64,000 bases of DNA. It comes from Tubiluchus corallicola. Its lineage: Eukaryota; Priapulida; Priapulimorpha; Priapulimorphida; Tubiluchidae. A program made the translations under genes and the position numbers. Positions 14,601-24,018 of this stretch are shown one piece after another (positions within the stretch are counted from its first letter, which is position 1; every line of letters starts with the position of its first letter). The DNA is taken from contig JAQGDQ010000084.1 of assembly GCA_030141605.1 (NCBI GenBank), forward strand, positions 226,001 to 290,000. Direction: 5' to 3'. Below the pieces are notes generated by a model. It saw nothing but the letters and a program-made list of their open reading frames with translations. It searched no databases and was not told where the DNA came from.

Positions 14601-16787
14601 TCCCCACTGGAGTCTTTAAGCCTTTTAGTTACTTCACTTTTAATTGAATAGGGAGGTGCCAATAACTGCACTTTCAGTAAAGTTTCATTTTTGTTGAAAA
14701 TTATTGAGTTTTTTTGCCCAAACTTTCAGTAATTTTCCGTAGCATTTTTCCGAGATTTAGTAGTATATATTCAGCTTGCCCATTATTTCTCCTAGATGTT
14801 AAAAATCGACGAAAATTTTTTTTTAAAATAGTTCAAATAAAGCGTAAATATCGTTTATTTAAGTTTTTGTACCATTTGTAGCATGCTTTTTACGACAATG
14901 CTGACGACTGTGAAGCTTTAAAGTCTCCAGGCACAGTCAATCAATGTATCAAAGCTCAGTTTGAATAAAACCAAGTTGAATTGATAATTTGTGAAATACA
15001 GGCAACAAAAAATGTCTACAAAATAAAATTTGTCAAGTTTTTTGAAGCATCAAGATCTTTAACCATAAACATTGTTCTACTTTTTTGGTTAAGATTTTTT
15101 TGCCTAGCTACTTCATCAAACTTGTGTCAGAGAAACAAAGGCAGGCAAGCAAACACTAAGTATTTTATTTATTTCAGGATTTTCAGTTTTGATAGTGGTA
15201 GTCCATTTTGCAAAAATGATTTCGGTTCCAGTATCGGTTTCCTAATGTTTCACCAATTTCAGTTTCGGTTCATTATTTCAATTTTGGTAACATCCCTGGT
15301 TATGAAGTAACGTATATTTGTCAAAAGTAACGAATATCAGTACAGATCATGGCACTTAATATTGTTTTTGTGGACGATCACAGATGTAGGGCTTATTTGT
15401 ACAGCATTGCTGGAAAATAATACTTTTTTACACAAACTTTTTGTAGGTCAACTGCTTGGTAGGTCACCTGAAGTCAGGTCCAGTGTTTTAAAGACAGACC
15501 TCTACCCTCATTTTCTTTATTAGATGTTCCAGTTATGGAAATTATCTACTTGAGTTCCAACTGTCAAGGTTTTAGCCCATTCTTTTGTACCAGGCAGACA
15601 TGCTGCCGACATAAATGTAGACTGGGTGGCGTACGGTTCAAAGTCACACACATAATTCTTTCTTGTATCTTACACTAGTCGCGCACTTTCAACATAAAAA
15701 ATTGACCGAGGTCGCCAATTGTAATTTTCTATTTGCGCCGAGTCTGTATCGATACCATGCAATTTCGTTAGCTTCTTAATGTAATACACTGCGCATGACA
15801 AAGATGTACTTTGGTGGAATGATCATTTGACAACAAAAATTTAACTCTTAATGACAAGAATAGCAATAACTAAGAAAAATATCAGGTGGTTAAAGGGTGG
15901 ACTTGATGAACATAATTTTGGACACAATGGACATAACTTTTAGCATCCATTCACTAAACTGATGGACATATTCTGGTGGATGTGATACGTGTCTATTTAC
16001 TATTTTAATGGACTTATTAGTCGTAATTTTGTATGCAAAGTTGAACGTCCGTCTAAGCCCACGTGATTTTTATTTTGACTGAGTCCATCGCGTCCATATT
16101 ACAAGCGACATAGTGTATGTTTAGTTCGACAGCCATTGCCTCGAGTTAAAAGACAAGAAAATGGCCAACCAAAGTAAGCTTCAGAAAATTCGCAATTAAA
16201 CATCATATCACCTAAGTATAATCTTAAGCGAGTAAGTACACACTTCGCACTTACTCCAATTTTTGTAAAATATTTCAATCTCTGCCTTTAACGTTGGCGC
16301 AGACATGTTTCATTTAGTCCGCCAATTGAGAAGCCAGCATTTGACATCACTCGAACACAGTCGCAGTGAGTTCTGAGCACGTGTACTATAAAGATTTGTG
16401 TTGTGGTTCCGTGACGCCATGTAATATGGTACTGCCGTGACAGTCTCGCGGGAGTATTTAAAATGAAAACAAACAGGAAATTCTTTTAACGTGAGTATGA
16501 TAAACGCTTAAGATTGTCTCTAACCGTTATAGTTCTTCAGCAAAAGTTTTCTGAGACTTGCTTTAACTAGGCCTTTTCTTGTCATTTAAACAATTGTTTT
16601 TTATCTATTGTTAAAATATTATTATTTTTATCTACTAGGAGGCGACATAGATCAAGCCAAGATCATGACGAAGGCGACCCGTGTGCTACGCGAAAAGTAC
16701 GCCATCACACAAACTACCATACAGGTGGAACGATACGATGCAACCATCATGGCTACATGTCAACAATGCATTGGTCCGTCAGTGTAG
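2094..16787 (+). CDS. Vesicular zinc transporter, SLC30 (ZnT2/3/8-like), 7 coding exons
   Basis: Joined exons 2094-2625, 5073-5219, 7619-7772, 10213-10399, 11703-11808, 14309-14443 and 16639-16787 give a 469-residue protein. Seen: an acidic N-terminal tail, an HCH motif at residues 142-144, six membrane segments starting near residue 160, TM2 zinc ligands H193 and D197 (AAHMLSD), TM5 ligands H319 and D323 (HVIGD), a short His loop between TM4 and TM5 (HSSLGHNHGE), a cytosolic C-terminal domain with H400 and H417, and a C-terminal CxxC (C461, C464). These are the ligands known in ZnT8 and its relatives, which exchange cytosolic zinc for protons into secretory or synaptic vesicles and work as dimers. 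The start is the first in-frame ATG; an in-frame TAG lies at 2082. Assignment to the ZnT2/3/4/8 clade is firm; the exact paralogue is not. The N-tail is longer than in most relatives. All introns contain MITEs. Confidence 0.95.
2640..3306. mobile_element. Interspersed repeat, family H
   Basis: About 650 bp, matching 14653-15302 along its whole length. Shared blocks include gttcaaataaagcgtaaata, tgctgacgactgtgaagctt and acattgttctacttttttgg. It starts about 15 bp after the exon 1 donor. The right end (AACTTCCTTGG here, AACATCCCTGG in the other copy) suggests a hAT end of type CAGGGATGTTAC. Confidence 0.65.
3665..4264. mobile_element. pogo/Tigger-like MITE
   Basis: The left end CAGTAGTACCTCTG and the right end, read in reverse as CAGTACAATCATACCTC, form a degenerate inverted pair of the pogo/Tigger style. 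A run of G lies near 4101. It sits in ZnT intron 1. Open frames inside it are not supported as genes. Confidence 0.45.
4265..5072. other. Rest of ZnT intron 1
   Basis: AT-rich intron sequence with a short TG-rich stretch near 4957-4980 and the polypyrimidine tract before exon 2. No further feature seen. Confidence 0.5.
5073..5219 (+). CDS. ZnT exon 2
   Basis: Acceptor tttttcag, donor GTAAGC, phase 1 at both ends. Encodes the end of TM1, all of TM2 with ligands H193 and D197 in TDAAHMLSDF, and the loop RPPTKKMSFGYHRA, whose histidine (H224) matches the conserved GWHRAE histidine of the family. Confidence 0.95.
5223..5935. other. Possible repeat element, ZnT intron 2
   Basis: Starts next to the exon 2 donor. 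Both ends are rich in cagctga/tcagct motifs (tcagctgagt near 5317, ttcagctgaa near 5901), suggesting an inverted-repeat element. Termini could not be fixed. Confidence 0.3.
6069..6580. mobile_element. MITE, family C
   Basis: About 500 bp, sharing its body with copies at 45585-46142, 52230-52646 and 61733-62170 (last two reversed). Common blocks: gtaataaaactgcaat, aagtcgcgatcacttc and gataacagtaaaataaac. Its right end runs into the 72-bp tandem array. Confidence 0.6.
6512..6795. repeat. 72-bp minisatellite made from the end of family C
   Basis: The block tttaagtgataacag recurs at 6512, 6584, 6656 and 6728, a period of 72. Each unit contains gtgataacagtaaaataaac and ttctttccttta, the right end of family C. 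Because 72 is a multiple of three, long frames exist on the minus strand, but they are not genes. Confidence 0.9.
7149..7553. mobile_element. Long-armed MITE, family G
   Basis: Inverted arms of about 100 bp: left about 7149-7253, right about 7452-7553, sharing attaattttgatttgtag and aaacttttgtttttcact. It lies just upstream of ZnT exon 3. A second copy is at about 29850-30190. Confidence 0.75.
7619..7772 (+). CDS. ZnT exon 3
   Basis: Acceptor ctttgcag, donor GTGAGT; starts phase 1, ends phase 2. Encodes E227 of the HRAE motif, TM3 (VLGAVVSIMIIWVLTGVLVY) and TM4 (VVMLITSACGVAVNLV). A long-armed MITE (family G) ends about 65 bp before the acceptor. Confidence 0.94.
7829..8412. mobile_element. 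MITE, family D, internally expanded
   Basis: Begins with ttactgttccaatgattgat and carries the family D body (aaaggtcaaaggttaa, taacagttttaacaac, gtacactt). The right half is expanded into a tandem array at 8051-8400. In ZnT intron 3. Confidence 0.6.
8051..8400. repeat. About 103-bp tandem repeat inside a family D MITE
   Basis: The block actaatgtataactaagtaa starts at 8051, 8159 and 8262, with a diverged one at 8364, so the unit is 102-108 bp. Each unit also holds ggcttt and catgtca. Confidence 0.85.
8687..9452. mobile_element. Inverted-repeat transposon remnant, pogo/Tigger style
   Basis: The left end AGTAGGTGCCGCTTAATAG and the reverse of the right end AGTAGGCGCCGCTTGATAG match at all but two of these 19 positions and continue into GACTCAC. 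Subterminal cgattgag and ttaaccg motifs repeat on both sides. About 766 bp, in ZnT intron 3. No transposase frame. Confidence 0.65.
9661..10023. mobile_element. MITE, family D
   Basis: Left end GGCCTTTTCACAGTTTCG, right end GAACTATAAAAAGGC. The body matches the copies at 19288-19577, 25871-26238, 35291-35655 and 40185-40555. About 363 bp, in ZnT intron 3. Confidence 0.75.
10213..10399 (+). CDS. ZnT exon 4
   Basis: Acceptor tgtttcag, donor GTACGA; starts phase 2, ends phase 0. Encodes the end of TM4, the cytosolic His loop with HSSLGHNHGE, and TM5 with H319 and D323. The His loop is short compared with vertebrate ZnT3. Confidence 0.95.
10931..11660. mobile_element. pogo/Tigger-like MITE, TAAGTCC type
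   Basis: Left end CAGTAAGTCCTTGCTTAACG; right end in reverse CAGTAAGACCTCGCTTAAAG. About 730 bp, in ZnT intron 4. The interior keeps several gttaaacg/cgttaa motifs. A TA precedes the left end. Confidence 0.75.
11703..11808 (+). CDS. ZnT exon 5
   Basis: Acceptor tatttcag, donor GTGCGT; starts phase 0, ends phase 1. Encodes PEWKLADPICTFMFSLLVLL (TM6) and the linker to the C-terminal domain (VMKDAVNVLME), both highly typical of the ZnT family. Confidence 0.95.
11876..12510. repeat. Unclassified insertion flanked by direct repeats
   Basis: Near-identical stretches, agccttctggaatgtttgta at 11881-11900 and agccttttggaatgtttgta at about 12476-12495, flank a less AT-rich block that starts gcaatggccccgc. 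The block (for example cgggctatctatccatag) looks like a SINE or retroelement end but was not recognised. Confidence 0.45.
12683..13186. mobile_element. pogo/Tigger-like MITE, TTCCCTCGC type
   Basis: Left end CACTGTTCCTTCACTTATCG; right end in reverse CAGTGTTCCCTCGCTACTTC, a well-known pogo/Tigger-style terminus. Both ends are flanked by TA (12681-12682, 13187-13188). 504 bp, in ZnT intron 5. Confidence 0.8.
13450..13826. mobile_element. hAT MITE with target duplication
   Basis: Ends TAGGGGTGAGC and GCTCACCCCTA. Flanked by atctacag (13442-13449) and ttctacag (13827-13834), an 8-bp duplication with one mismatch, as expected for hAT. The subterminal region is full of ttcgaat/attcgaa motifs. 377 bp, in ZnT intron 5. 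A related copy is at 18472-18987. Confidence 0.85.
13887..14260. mobile_element. pogo/Tigger-like MITE next to ZnT exon 6
   Basis: Left end CAGTAAGTCCTCGCTTAACG; right end in reverse CAGTGAGTCCTCGCTTCATG. TA flanks at 13885-13886 and 14261-14262. 374 bp and related to 10931-11660. It ends 48 bp before the first base of exon 6. Confidence 0.8.
14309..14443 (+). CDS. ZnT exon 6
   Basis: Acceptor tgtgtttag, donor GTAAGC, phase 1 at both ends. Encodes the first part of the cytosolic ferredoxin-like domain, including VHNLNLWILT and SVHIAV, whose histidines H400 and H417 are zinc ligands in this family. Only 46 intron bases separate the acceptor from an upstream MITE. Confidence 0.94.
14548..14622 (+). 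repeat. tRNA-like SINE head
   Basis: gtggtgtagtagttggtatg resembles an A box and gacctgagttcaatccccac a B box, about 40 bases apart. The acceptor stem does not close, so this reads as a SINE or decayed tRNA, not a working tRNA. Confidence 0.35.
14653..15302. mobile_element. Interspersed repeat, family H, second copy
   Basis: Matches 2640-3306 over its whole length. It lies in ZnT intron 6, about 200 bp after exon 6. The right end in reverse, CAGGGATGTTACC, resembles a hAT terminus. Confidence 0.65.
15303..16638. other. Rest of ZnT intron 6
   Basis: Mostly unique-looking AT-rich sequence. A stretch at 15890-16110 repeats tggaca/gtccat motifs on both strands. No gene or clear element ends. 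Confidence 0.4.
16639..16787 (+). CDS. ZnT exon 7 (terminal)
   Basis: The acceptor is tatctactag. From 16639 the frame continues G-GDIDQAKIMTKATRVLREKY-AITQTTIQVE and ends with C461-QQ-C464, the CxxC of the family, then TAG at 16785-16787. The exon has no long ATG-initiated frame and was found by continuing the phase of exon 6. No canonical AATAAA is close; a candidate lies at 17862-17867. Confidence 0.92.
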
Positions 16788-17384
16788 CTAATGATCCGAT
16801 TTGATACATCAAACTGAACATTATGGCATGATTTGATGTCACGATGCACGGATGTGGTGATACATTTCTAGATGTTTGGGTGTTATTTTATGAAATCATG
16901 ATCAGTGTGGCTTATAAAATCATGATCAGTGTGGCTTAAAGATTAGATGTAACAGCAGCAACTCCACAAATCAACGTTCGTAGGAGTTGACCATGTTGAA
17001 ATATTGTTGAATAGTGTTTTTATTGCAAATCCGCTTTCCTGTAGCCATGTTATGTAGTTAATCTAGCTTGTCTTAACTGTAAACATCTTAAATTTAGCTG
17101 TTTACTGATGTACGTAAATCTTAAATGATGATAGTATCGTGTTGCACACGAGGAAGCAAACAAACACGCAATAGCTTGGCATTTAATCGTGCATGTAAAA
17201 CTGGTTATTGTCGTATCGCAGTAGCAATCATTACGTAACCGCTTGACCAGTTGTGGTCAACGGGAATATGAGTTTGTTTAGTTTAAGGCATGATTAGCTG
17301 ACCCTTTTCGTTGTCAAGGACATGTAACAGTGGTACATAAGCGAGACGTAGACGTGTCTTCGCGACTTTGGCAACTATCCAAAA
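16788..17384. other. ZnT 3' flank
   Basis: Likely 3' UTR and flank. A small direct duplication of aaatcatgatcagtgtggct lies at about 16894-16938. No canonical AATAAA is present. Confidence 0.4.
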
Positions 17385-17831
17385 ATGCCCAATGGTCATC
17401 GAACATTTGACATAAGTTCGTCAGGCGGTCGTAAAACAACCGCGAGTATTTGCCATTGTCGCAAAAAGGTCGCCGGTTTCGGAAATTTTTTTAGAACGTT
17501 TAAAGTTTGTCGCTGGAGTCGCAGAACTTACCGCTTCGTCAAAATTTGCAGAACAGTCGTAAAGTCGTGTGCCGAATGTTCGCATGTTTGTCGCAAATTA
17601 TTCCCGATGTTCATCGACAATTTCGGAATTCGCGAAAACTTGGCGAACATTTTTCAACACTTTCGAGAATTTCGCACTGATTTTGTGACATTTTGGCAGA
17701 CCGGGGTTTTTTTCTGCGGAAATCCGCGAAACGATCGCAACGTACTCGCACGAATGCTGGGCAGTATTTGTCTCGTCGCAGAAGTCACCAGACGCGTCGT
17801 GCAAAGTTTGTGCAACATTCTCACAAATTAA
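17385..17831 (+). other. CpG-rich block with a 148-codon open frame
   Basis: An ATG-started frame of 148 codons runs to TAA 17829-17831. The DNA is unusually rich in CpG and in short tcgcaa/ttcgc motifs on both strands, more like a degenerate repeat than a protein. The translation shows no recognisable domain. A possible AATAAA at 17862-17867 follows it. Confidence 0.3.
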
Positions 17832-17869
17832 ACTTCCGTACCAATAATTTCACATAAATCAAATAAACA

Positions 17870-18470
17870 ATTATATTCTCTTTCAGTGTTTTGTGCAATA
17901 GATTTTTTTTAGATATAGTTTATGGAGGCAACGCTGCTGCCTCCATGTTGAAGAATTTGCTTATACTCTTGTAACCATGAAAAATTTCACGTGTTAGCAT
18001 TGGCAGTGATTTAATGTGCTTAATACAATTGTTGAACTTAATGACTAGAACTGCATTTGAACTAGTATGCATGAGTTTCTTAAACAGAGTTTGTTTCCTG
18101 CACTACAGAAGGAAATAAATGATAATTAGTTCTTCAAAGATGCACTTTCATTTCATTGAATGGAAAAAATTAAATGACGATGCTCTACAAGAAGACTGGA
18201 TTTTAGCTAAAAAATTTGTATATTCTTATGCAGACAAAAAATGCCATTTTTTATTGAAAAGGAATTACTTTACATGGTATACAGTAATTCGTTTCTCTCG
18301 ATTTTTGTGGAATTTTAGTGTTTTGTAAATCTTGTATGCATCGTTATAGCTTAATTTGCTCAATCCTCATTTCAAAAATGGTACCTTAAAGTTTGGGAAA
18401 ATGTCTTGTTTAGCTTTCCAAAGTTTATAAAACGTTTATGGAAAATGTTATCTTACGAATACAAGGGCTG
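17870..18470. other. No gene recognised
   Basis: AT-rich sequence. The short plus-strand frame at 18119-18328 shows no family signature or codon bias. Confidence 0.4.
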
Positions 18471-18471
18471 A

Positions 18472-18987
18472 GCATTCTCTACCAGAAAGAGAATTCGAAT
18501 CGAATGCGACTTTCAAACTCGATTTAAACCAAATCTTAGTATGCTAGGGCTGAGCATTCTCTACCAGAAAGAGAATTCGAATCGAATGCGACTTTCAAAC
18601 TCTATTCAAACCAAATTTTAGTATTTTGAATTCAAATTGAGTTTGAAATATTTTCAAACAAGTTTTGGAACCAGTAGCAAAAAGTGGTCTTACAAAGATC
18701 ATGCATATTACTTGGATGTTATTCTGCAGTAAAACCTCTATTAGTTTATCTCTAAATTTTATACAGAACCTGCAGCTAAATTGTGCTAATTGCATGCTGT
18801 TTCAAACATTTTAACGATAAAGAATGTATGTGGCTGAAATCCCAAATTATTCGAATCTATAACTCTAGGTTCAAATTGAATTCGAACTTAGAAAACTCGT
18901 TCAAATTGAATTCGAATGTCCGTTCTTAAAAAACTTGTTCGAATTGAATTCGAATGTCCGTTCGAACTCGAACGTTCGATGCTCACG
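18472..18987. mobile_element. hAT MITE related to 13450-13826
   Basis: Left AGGGCTGAGCATTC; right GATGCTCACGCCTA. The left terminal 70 bp occurs twice (18472 and 18546), each with ctctaccagaaagagaattc. Interior attcgaa motifs match the copy in ZnT intron 5. Confidence 0.7.
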
Positions 18988-19287
18988 CCTAAAGATACCT
19001 ATGGGTGTTTGTCTATACGTAATATCTACATCTGTTTTGATGTATAATAGGTTAATGTTACCATTAAAGTGTATTTTATACATAGCCATTAAGCACGATT
19101 GCTACTATTGTTTATAATTAATGTTGTAAATGTAATACTGTATGTGTGCCAAAAATGTACAGGTACTAGTTTATTGTATTTATGATTACTGTAGTCACAC
19201 ACAGATGTTTAAAATTATTTTAGATCTCGTGATTTAGACCTTGTGATTTTTCACGAAGATGAGTGGCTTGGATTCATAGTCTAATGA

Positions 19288-19577
19288 GCCTTTTCACAGT
19301 TGCAGAGATTAATGACGACCGCAAAAAGGTTAAAGGTTAAGTGTATCAGACAACGCATTTCTCGAGCAAGATCCTGGCCAGTAAATCACTCTATGGACAG
19401 ACAAGGTCATAATTAAGTGGAAGTCCACATAAAACAGCTGAAGTTACTGAACAGGTGTAGCAGACGGCTTTGCTTCACCCACACGTCACGTGACAGTTGC
19501 AGTCAAGATGCTTTGCTGTGGTACACTTAACCTTTGACCTACAGCAGCTGAGCATGTGCACGACGAAACTGTGAAAA
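19288..19577. mobile_element. MITE, family D, internally deleted
   Basis: Ends GCCTTTTCACAGTTGCAG and GAAACTGTGAAAAT. The middle of the family body is missing compared with 9661-10023. Confidence 0.7.
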
Positions 19578-19667
19578 TACTTATTCACTCTTCACATGTA
19601 TTATACGATTTCTGTCCGTTGCCATGTATTGCATGTATTTTCCTGACAAATTCATAAAATTCTGCAT

Positions 19668-19742
19668 AAGCCTGTGCCAGTGGTGACAATTGTGGCAGGT
19701 GGTTTGCATAAGCCTGTGCCAGTGGTGACAATTGTGGCAGGG
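19668..19742. repeat. Short tandem duplication, 39 bp
   Basis: The unit gcataagcctgtgccagtgg followed by tgacaattgtggcagg occurs twice in a row. Confidence 0.75.
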
Positions 19743-19910
19743 GGTATGCAGATTTGAAGAGTAAGGCAAACAAAACAGTTTGTTTAATGTCATCTTGCTA
19801 CGTGTAAAAAATTTTCATTTTCCATGAATTGTGTTTGCAATTGGTATATTAATCAGCAGTGCATTCCAAGCACGACATTCTGCGTATTATATAGTGAGAG
19901 TTAAAGGAGG

Positions 19911-20390
19911 AGAAAGGTAAAGTATGTCCCAAAAAAACTTTCCACTCAGAGTTATGTTACTTTGCATTACTTTTACATTGTTTGAAAGACTTGCATAACT
20001 AGAAAAGAAAGTTCTTAGTAATTTAAAATATTCTCGCTACCTGGTAAAATGTCACTGACTCACCTTCCCAGTGTGCACCACTGGCTCAACAATACACATT
20101 ATTGAGCTTATTGACTATATAAAGTAACTTAAGCTCTTGCTTAGTTAGTTAGCAAAGAGTGCGCTACTTATGCTCTGATTATATTTTAAAACTTTTTGCA
20201 ATGTTTTTTAAACTTTGATTCAAATGACTTAGCATCAAAATGGCTGTGCCTAACAGTCATCGTAGGAGTTTTCAAGTTTTTTACAGCATTGCTACTAATG
20301 CAAACCCTGTATGCAATAAGACTGCATGTAAGTGATGCAAGATCTCAAGAAAATTTTTTTAGCTTTATCTAGGGTTTTCTTGTTCTTTAA
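19911..20390. mobile_element. MITE, family B
   Basis: Left end TTAAAGGAGGAGAAAG, right end CTTGTTCTTTAA. Body as in the other family B copies. 480 bp. Confidence 0.7.
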
Positions 20391-20789
20391 ATTGTCAGAA
20401 TTAAGTTACACAATCCAATTTTTGGTTTCTTTGGTGCCAAATGTTGATTTATTGCTGCAAAGTCCTTTAATTACATATAAACTCATTTTCTATCCTTCTA
20501 CTGTACATAAGTATAACTTCTTATTGTGATTATGATATAAATCTGTGTTATAAAACTATTATGCAGTTATAATATTATTATTACTATTAATGTAAAAAAT
20601 GTTAACTATTAGTAATTTTATAACATTAAAAATTATTATTATATTTTAATATGTTAGTTGTTGAGGAATTGTGTTTTCGTTCATGTCAACATTTCAGTGA
20701 TTATAATTTAGCTATTAATTAAATTTTTTAATAACGAGAAATTACATATTTCAATAGTTTGTAAATCAAGACAGATTTATTACGCGTAA

Positions 20790-21100
20790 TGCGTAAATTT
20801 CCCATTTCTGGTTAAGCTTAATAAAATTGTATAGCCTTATAAACCATTGAAATTTCCCATTTCTGGTTATGGCTTTACAAACTATTGAAATTTCCCATTT
20901 CTGGTTACGCGTAATAAAATTGTATTGCTTTACAAACTATTGAAATTTCCCATTTCTGGTTACGTGTAATAAATCTGTATTGCTTTACAAACTGTTGAAA
21001 TTTCCCATTTCTGGACAAACTATTGAAATTTCCCATTTCTGGTTACGCGTAATAAAATTGTATTGCTTTACAAACTATTGAAATTTCCCATTTCTGGTAT
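20790..21100. repeat. Minisatellite, about 55-64 bp unit
   Basis: The block gaaatttcccatttctgg recurs about seven times, usually joined to ttacgcgtaataaaattgta and gctttacaaactatt. Units vary in length through internal deletions. Confidence 0.85.
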
Positions 21101-21475
21101 TAAATAAATTTAATTAATAGCTAGGTAATCAGTTGTAATGACCACTGAATTCTGGTAAGGCAAATGCACCCCAACAGCAAATTTCTTATGTTGTCTAGTT
21201 TAAAATTACTTGACGACATTAAGACTAGTTTCTTAATGACCCGGATTACATTTTCTCAGAATTACGACGAGAAATAGCTCCGCTAAAATCAGCGGAGTCG
21301 AGCTTAACGAAATTTAGTTACATTTTGTTCTGGTAATGAAAATACAACACGCCTGGGTGCTGTTGCGGTCAGACAATTATAAATAAATAAAGAAGGTTTA
21401 GTTTTCTAAGTATTGTAGAAAGTCGCTAGAATTTAGTATGAAACGAAAACGTGATTGGACAAGGGATGTCGTGAG

Positions 21476-21765
21476 TTTAAGATATTTAAGATATGCTTTA
21501 TACAAGCAGGTGATGTAGGGTTGCCATCACTCCTGATATGCTTTATACAAGCAGGTGATGTAGGGTTGCCACCACTCCTGATATGCTTTATACAAGCAGG
21601 TGATGTAGGGTTGCCACCACTCCTGATATGCTTTATACGAGCAAGTGATGTAGGGTTGCCACCACTCCTGATATGCTTTATACAAGCAGGTGATGTAGGG
21701 TTGCCACCACTCCTGATATGCTTTACACAAGCAGGTGATGTAGGGTTGCCACCACTCCTGATTTA
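21476..21765. repeat. 45-bp minisatellite
   Basis: About six copies of a 45-bp unit containing gatatgctttatacaagcag and gatgtagggttgccac. The period is a multiple of three, so both strands stay open; these frames are not genes. Each unit holds the end of the adjoining transposon. Confidence 0.92.
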
Positions 21766-22400
21766 GTCTGGTTTCTATTGAAATTCGACCATAAATTCGT
21801 AGTTTCGGTTGGATTTGTCAAAAATTCTGAAATCTCTTGATTTCGATGTTTGAAATTTAAGTGGAAGAAAGCTGAGCTACAACCTTGACCTACAACTATT
21901 GAAATTTTGCAAAAGATTAAGCCAAAAATCTTTGTTAATTAAGGTAACAATAAACTTATTAAATTAAGTTTAAACGGTTACATGGCTTCATCGTTTCACC
22001 CCGTCTACATTTTTCGTCAATTTTTGCTGCAGCAGCAAAAGCTGCAAATCAAGTATTCATCCACTTTAGCTTTAATTCACATGACGTAAAGGTGCTTAAT
22101 AATTTGATTGCTAATCAGATCCCAGAAACCTCAGAAAACGTGAGAAATGTGACTAGGCTTGGAAGAATTTACAAAAATTGTTTTACACTGCTTGCACTTT
22201 TGTAAGTTTTAGATTTTTAGGACTTTTTTAGACTCTAAAATCAGGCATTTTTACTAAGAATCTCTTCACTTTATAAAGACCTCGTAAAACATGTAAAATG
22301 CAGGAAATGTTTGGTTTTCGGGGCTCCACCGGGGAAGCTTAGAAGCCCCCTAGTTGACTCTTGTTTCCCAACTTTGGTTCATCGCGGAGTGGCAACCCTA
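21741..22400. mobile_element. hAT-like MITE, ends TAGGGTTGCCAC
   Basis: Left TAGGGTTGCCACCACTCC; right in reverse TAGGGTTGCCACTCCGCG. About 660 bp without a transposase frame. Its left end is also the last unit of the 45-bp array. Confidence 0.6.
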
Positions 22401-22409
22401 ACGTGATTT

Positions 22410-22980
22410 ATGTGCCTGTATTTGAATCGAAGAAATTTACTCAACTTTATCATTGTCAAGGGTACATCCTGTAATACTTTAGGCAAACCTGGCACGAGAT
22501 TTCATAGCAAACTAATACACCAAATCATAGTAGATAAAGTATTTTTACTTTTTCATATTATTTTCACTGTGATAGTAGAGGAAATTTATTTTTTATACTC
22601 CCTTCCTTTCTTTAGAGTTAGAAATATTAAAATTACAATGTCTTTAAATATTTAATTGTTAAAATAGTGCAGAGAATGTCGTTTTTCCAGTAAGTTAGTA
22701 ACAGTAAAAAACTAAAATTATATCGATTCTTACATACAGCACGTACAATTAGTCAAAGAAAATATTTATAATTAAGAATCTTATGATTATATACAAGAAA
22801 AATACTTATTTTTTACAATTTATACATACTACATGTACATTAATAGTAAATTATGGTAACACAAGAGAAAAATAAATATGTCAACGTAATTTACATGTAA
22901 AACAGTAAAAGTGGGAAAAATTTATGCAATATACGTAAAAATAACAATCGTCATTAGCATCAAAGACACGTGCTTCTGCA
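22410..22980. other. No gene recognised
   Basis: Very AT-rich. The plus-strand frame at 22410-22655 has no recognisable feature. Confidence 0.4.
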
Positions 22981-22991
22981 AGTAAGGACCG

Positions 22992-23092
22992 CGCACAGTA
23001 AAAGTGGCACAGGTAAAAATGGCACAGATCAAAATAGCACAGGTAAAAATGGCACAGATTAACATGGTACAGGTAAAAATGGTACAAATGGG
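22992..23092. repeat. 15-bp tandem array, forward
   Basis: Six to seven units of the type ggcacaggtaaaaat. The same unit occurs in reverse at 25305-25457. Confidence 0.85.
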
Positions 23093-23541
23093 AAAACGTG
23101 CAAGACTTATAAAATATAAGTTTAGAGTTAGCTAGGGTTACTATGAGGGATAAACATTTTCAATAATTTTGCCTCTGCCATGGTAGTTATGCTTGAACAC
23201 TATTTCTCTGTAGCACTAACCCTATTATGCAAAAACTACCGAACATATTTCCACGAAACATTTTTTTTTGCATAAACATATTTTGTTACTCTCAGAATTA
23301 ACAATAAAGCTTTACAAGTGCTTAACTAACTTTTTCTGAGGTAATAAATTAAACTTGACGCACAGGAGAAAGTTCACAAATATATCGTAATGATGCCGTA
23401 GACAAAAATAGTGAAATTACATAGGTAAACTATGGCATTTTACAAGTCATTACAGCGTAGAATATCCAAAGTGGTTTCTTAGTTCCTGTACTTATTGCTT
23501 GTTTCTGTCAGTAGAGCTTTATTAATAGATAATGGTAAGGC

Positions 23542-23964
23542 CAGGGGCGTATTAACCAATAGGCTGTGTAAGCTATAGTCTAGCGCGCCAAAGTTTGAGA
23601 GCGCCACATTTTAAAAGAAATTCTTATTGTCCTCAGAAAATGTGAATACTTTCATATTCATGCAAAAGGCGTATTTTATAACACACCACAGGCAATTTGT
23701 GAGCTCACCGCTTTTATAAGTGCCACATAACGAACACGTATTGCAGTTGAGCAGCTTGCTTGAATGTAATCGCTATACCAAGAAATGTATTTAATAATGA
23801 CCACCGGGAACCTACGTTAATGGTGTTTCTAATACACCAAAAGTAATTGTTCATTCTTCTCATTACATAAATAAACAAAAATTCGCAATAGATAGGAACA
23901 ATATTCACAATGGGCTGGACAGAACTATCAGCCTAGAGCGTCTTAAAGCGTTGATACGCCCCTG
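23542..23964. mobile_element. hAT MITE, family A2, with exact target duplication
   Basis: Ends CAGGGGCGTATTAACC and, in reverse, CAGGGGCGTATCAACG. Flanked by a perfect 8-bp direct repeat ggtaaggc at 23534-23541 and 23965-23972. 423 bp, no transposase. The perfect duplication suggests a fairly recent insertion. Confidence 0.92.
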
Positions 23965-24018
23965 GGTAAGGCATCCCAATCATATATAAGTAATTTCATT
24001 ATTTCAACAGCAGTTAAG

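Noticed and set aside
14548-14622. A functional tRNA gene, also at 45396 and 36841
   Set aside because: A and B box-like words are present but acceptor stems do not pair; the sequences repeat with SINE bodies.
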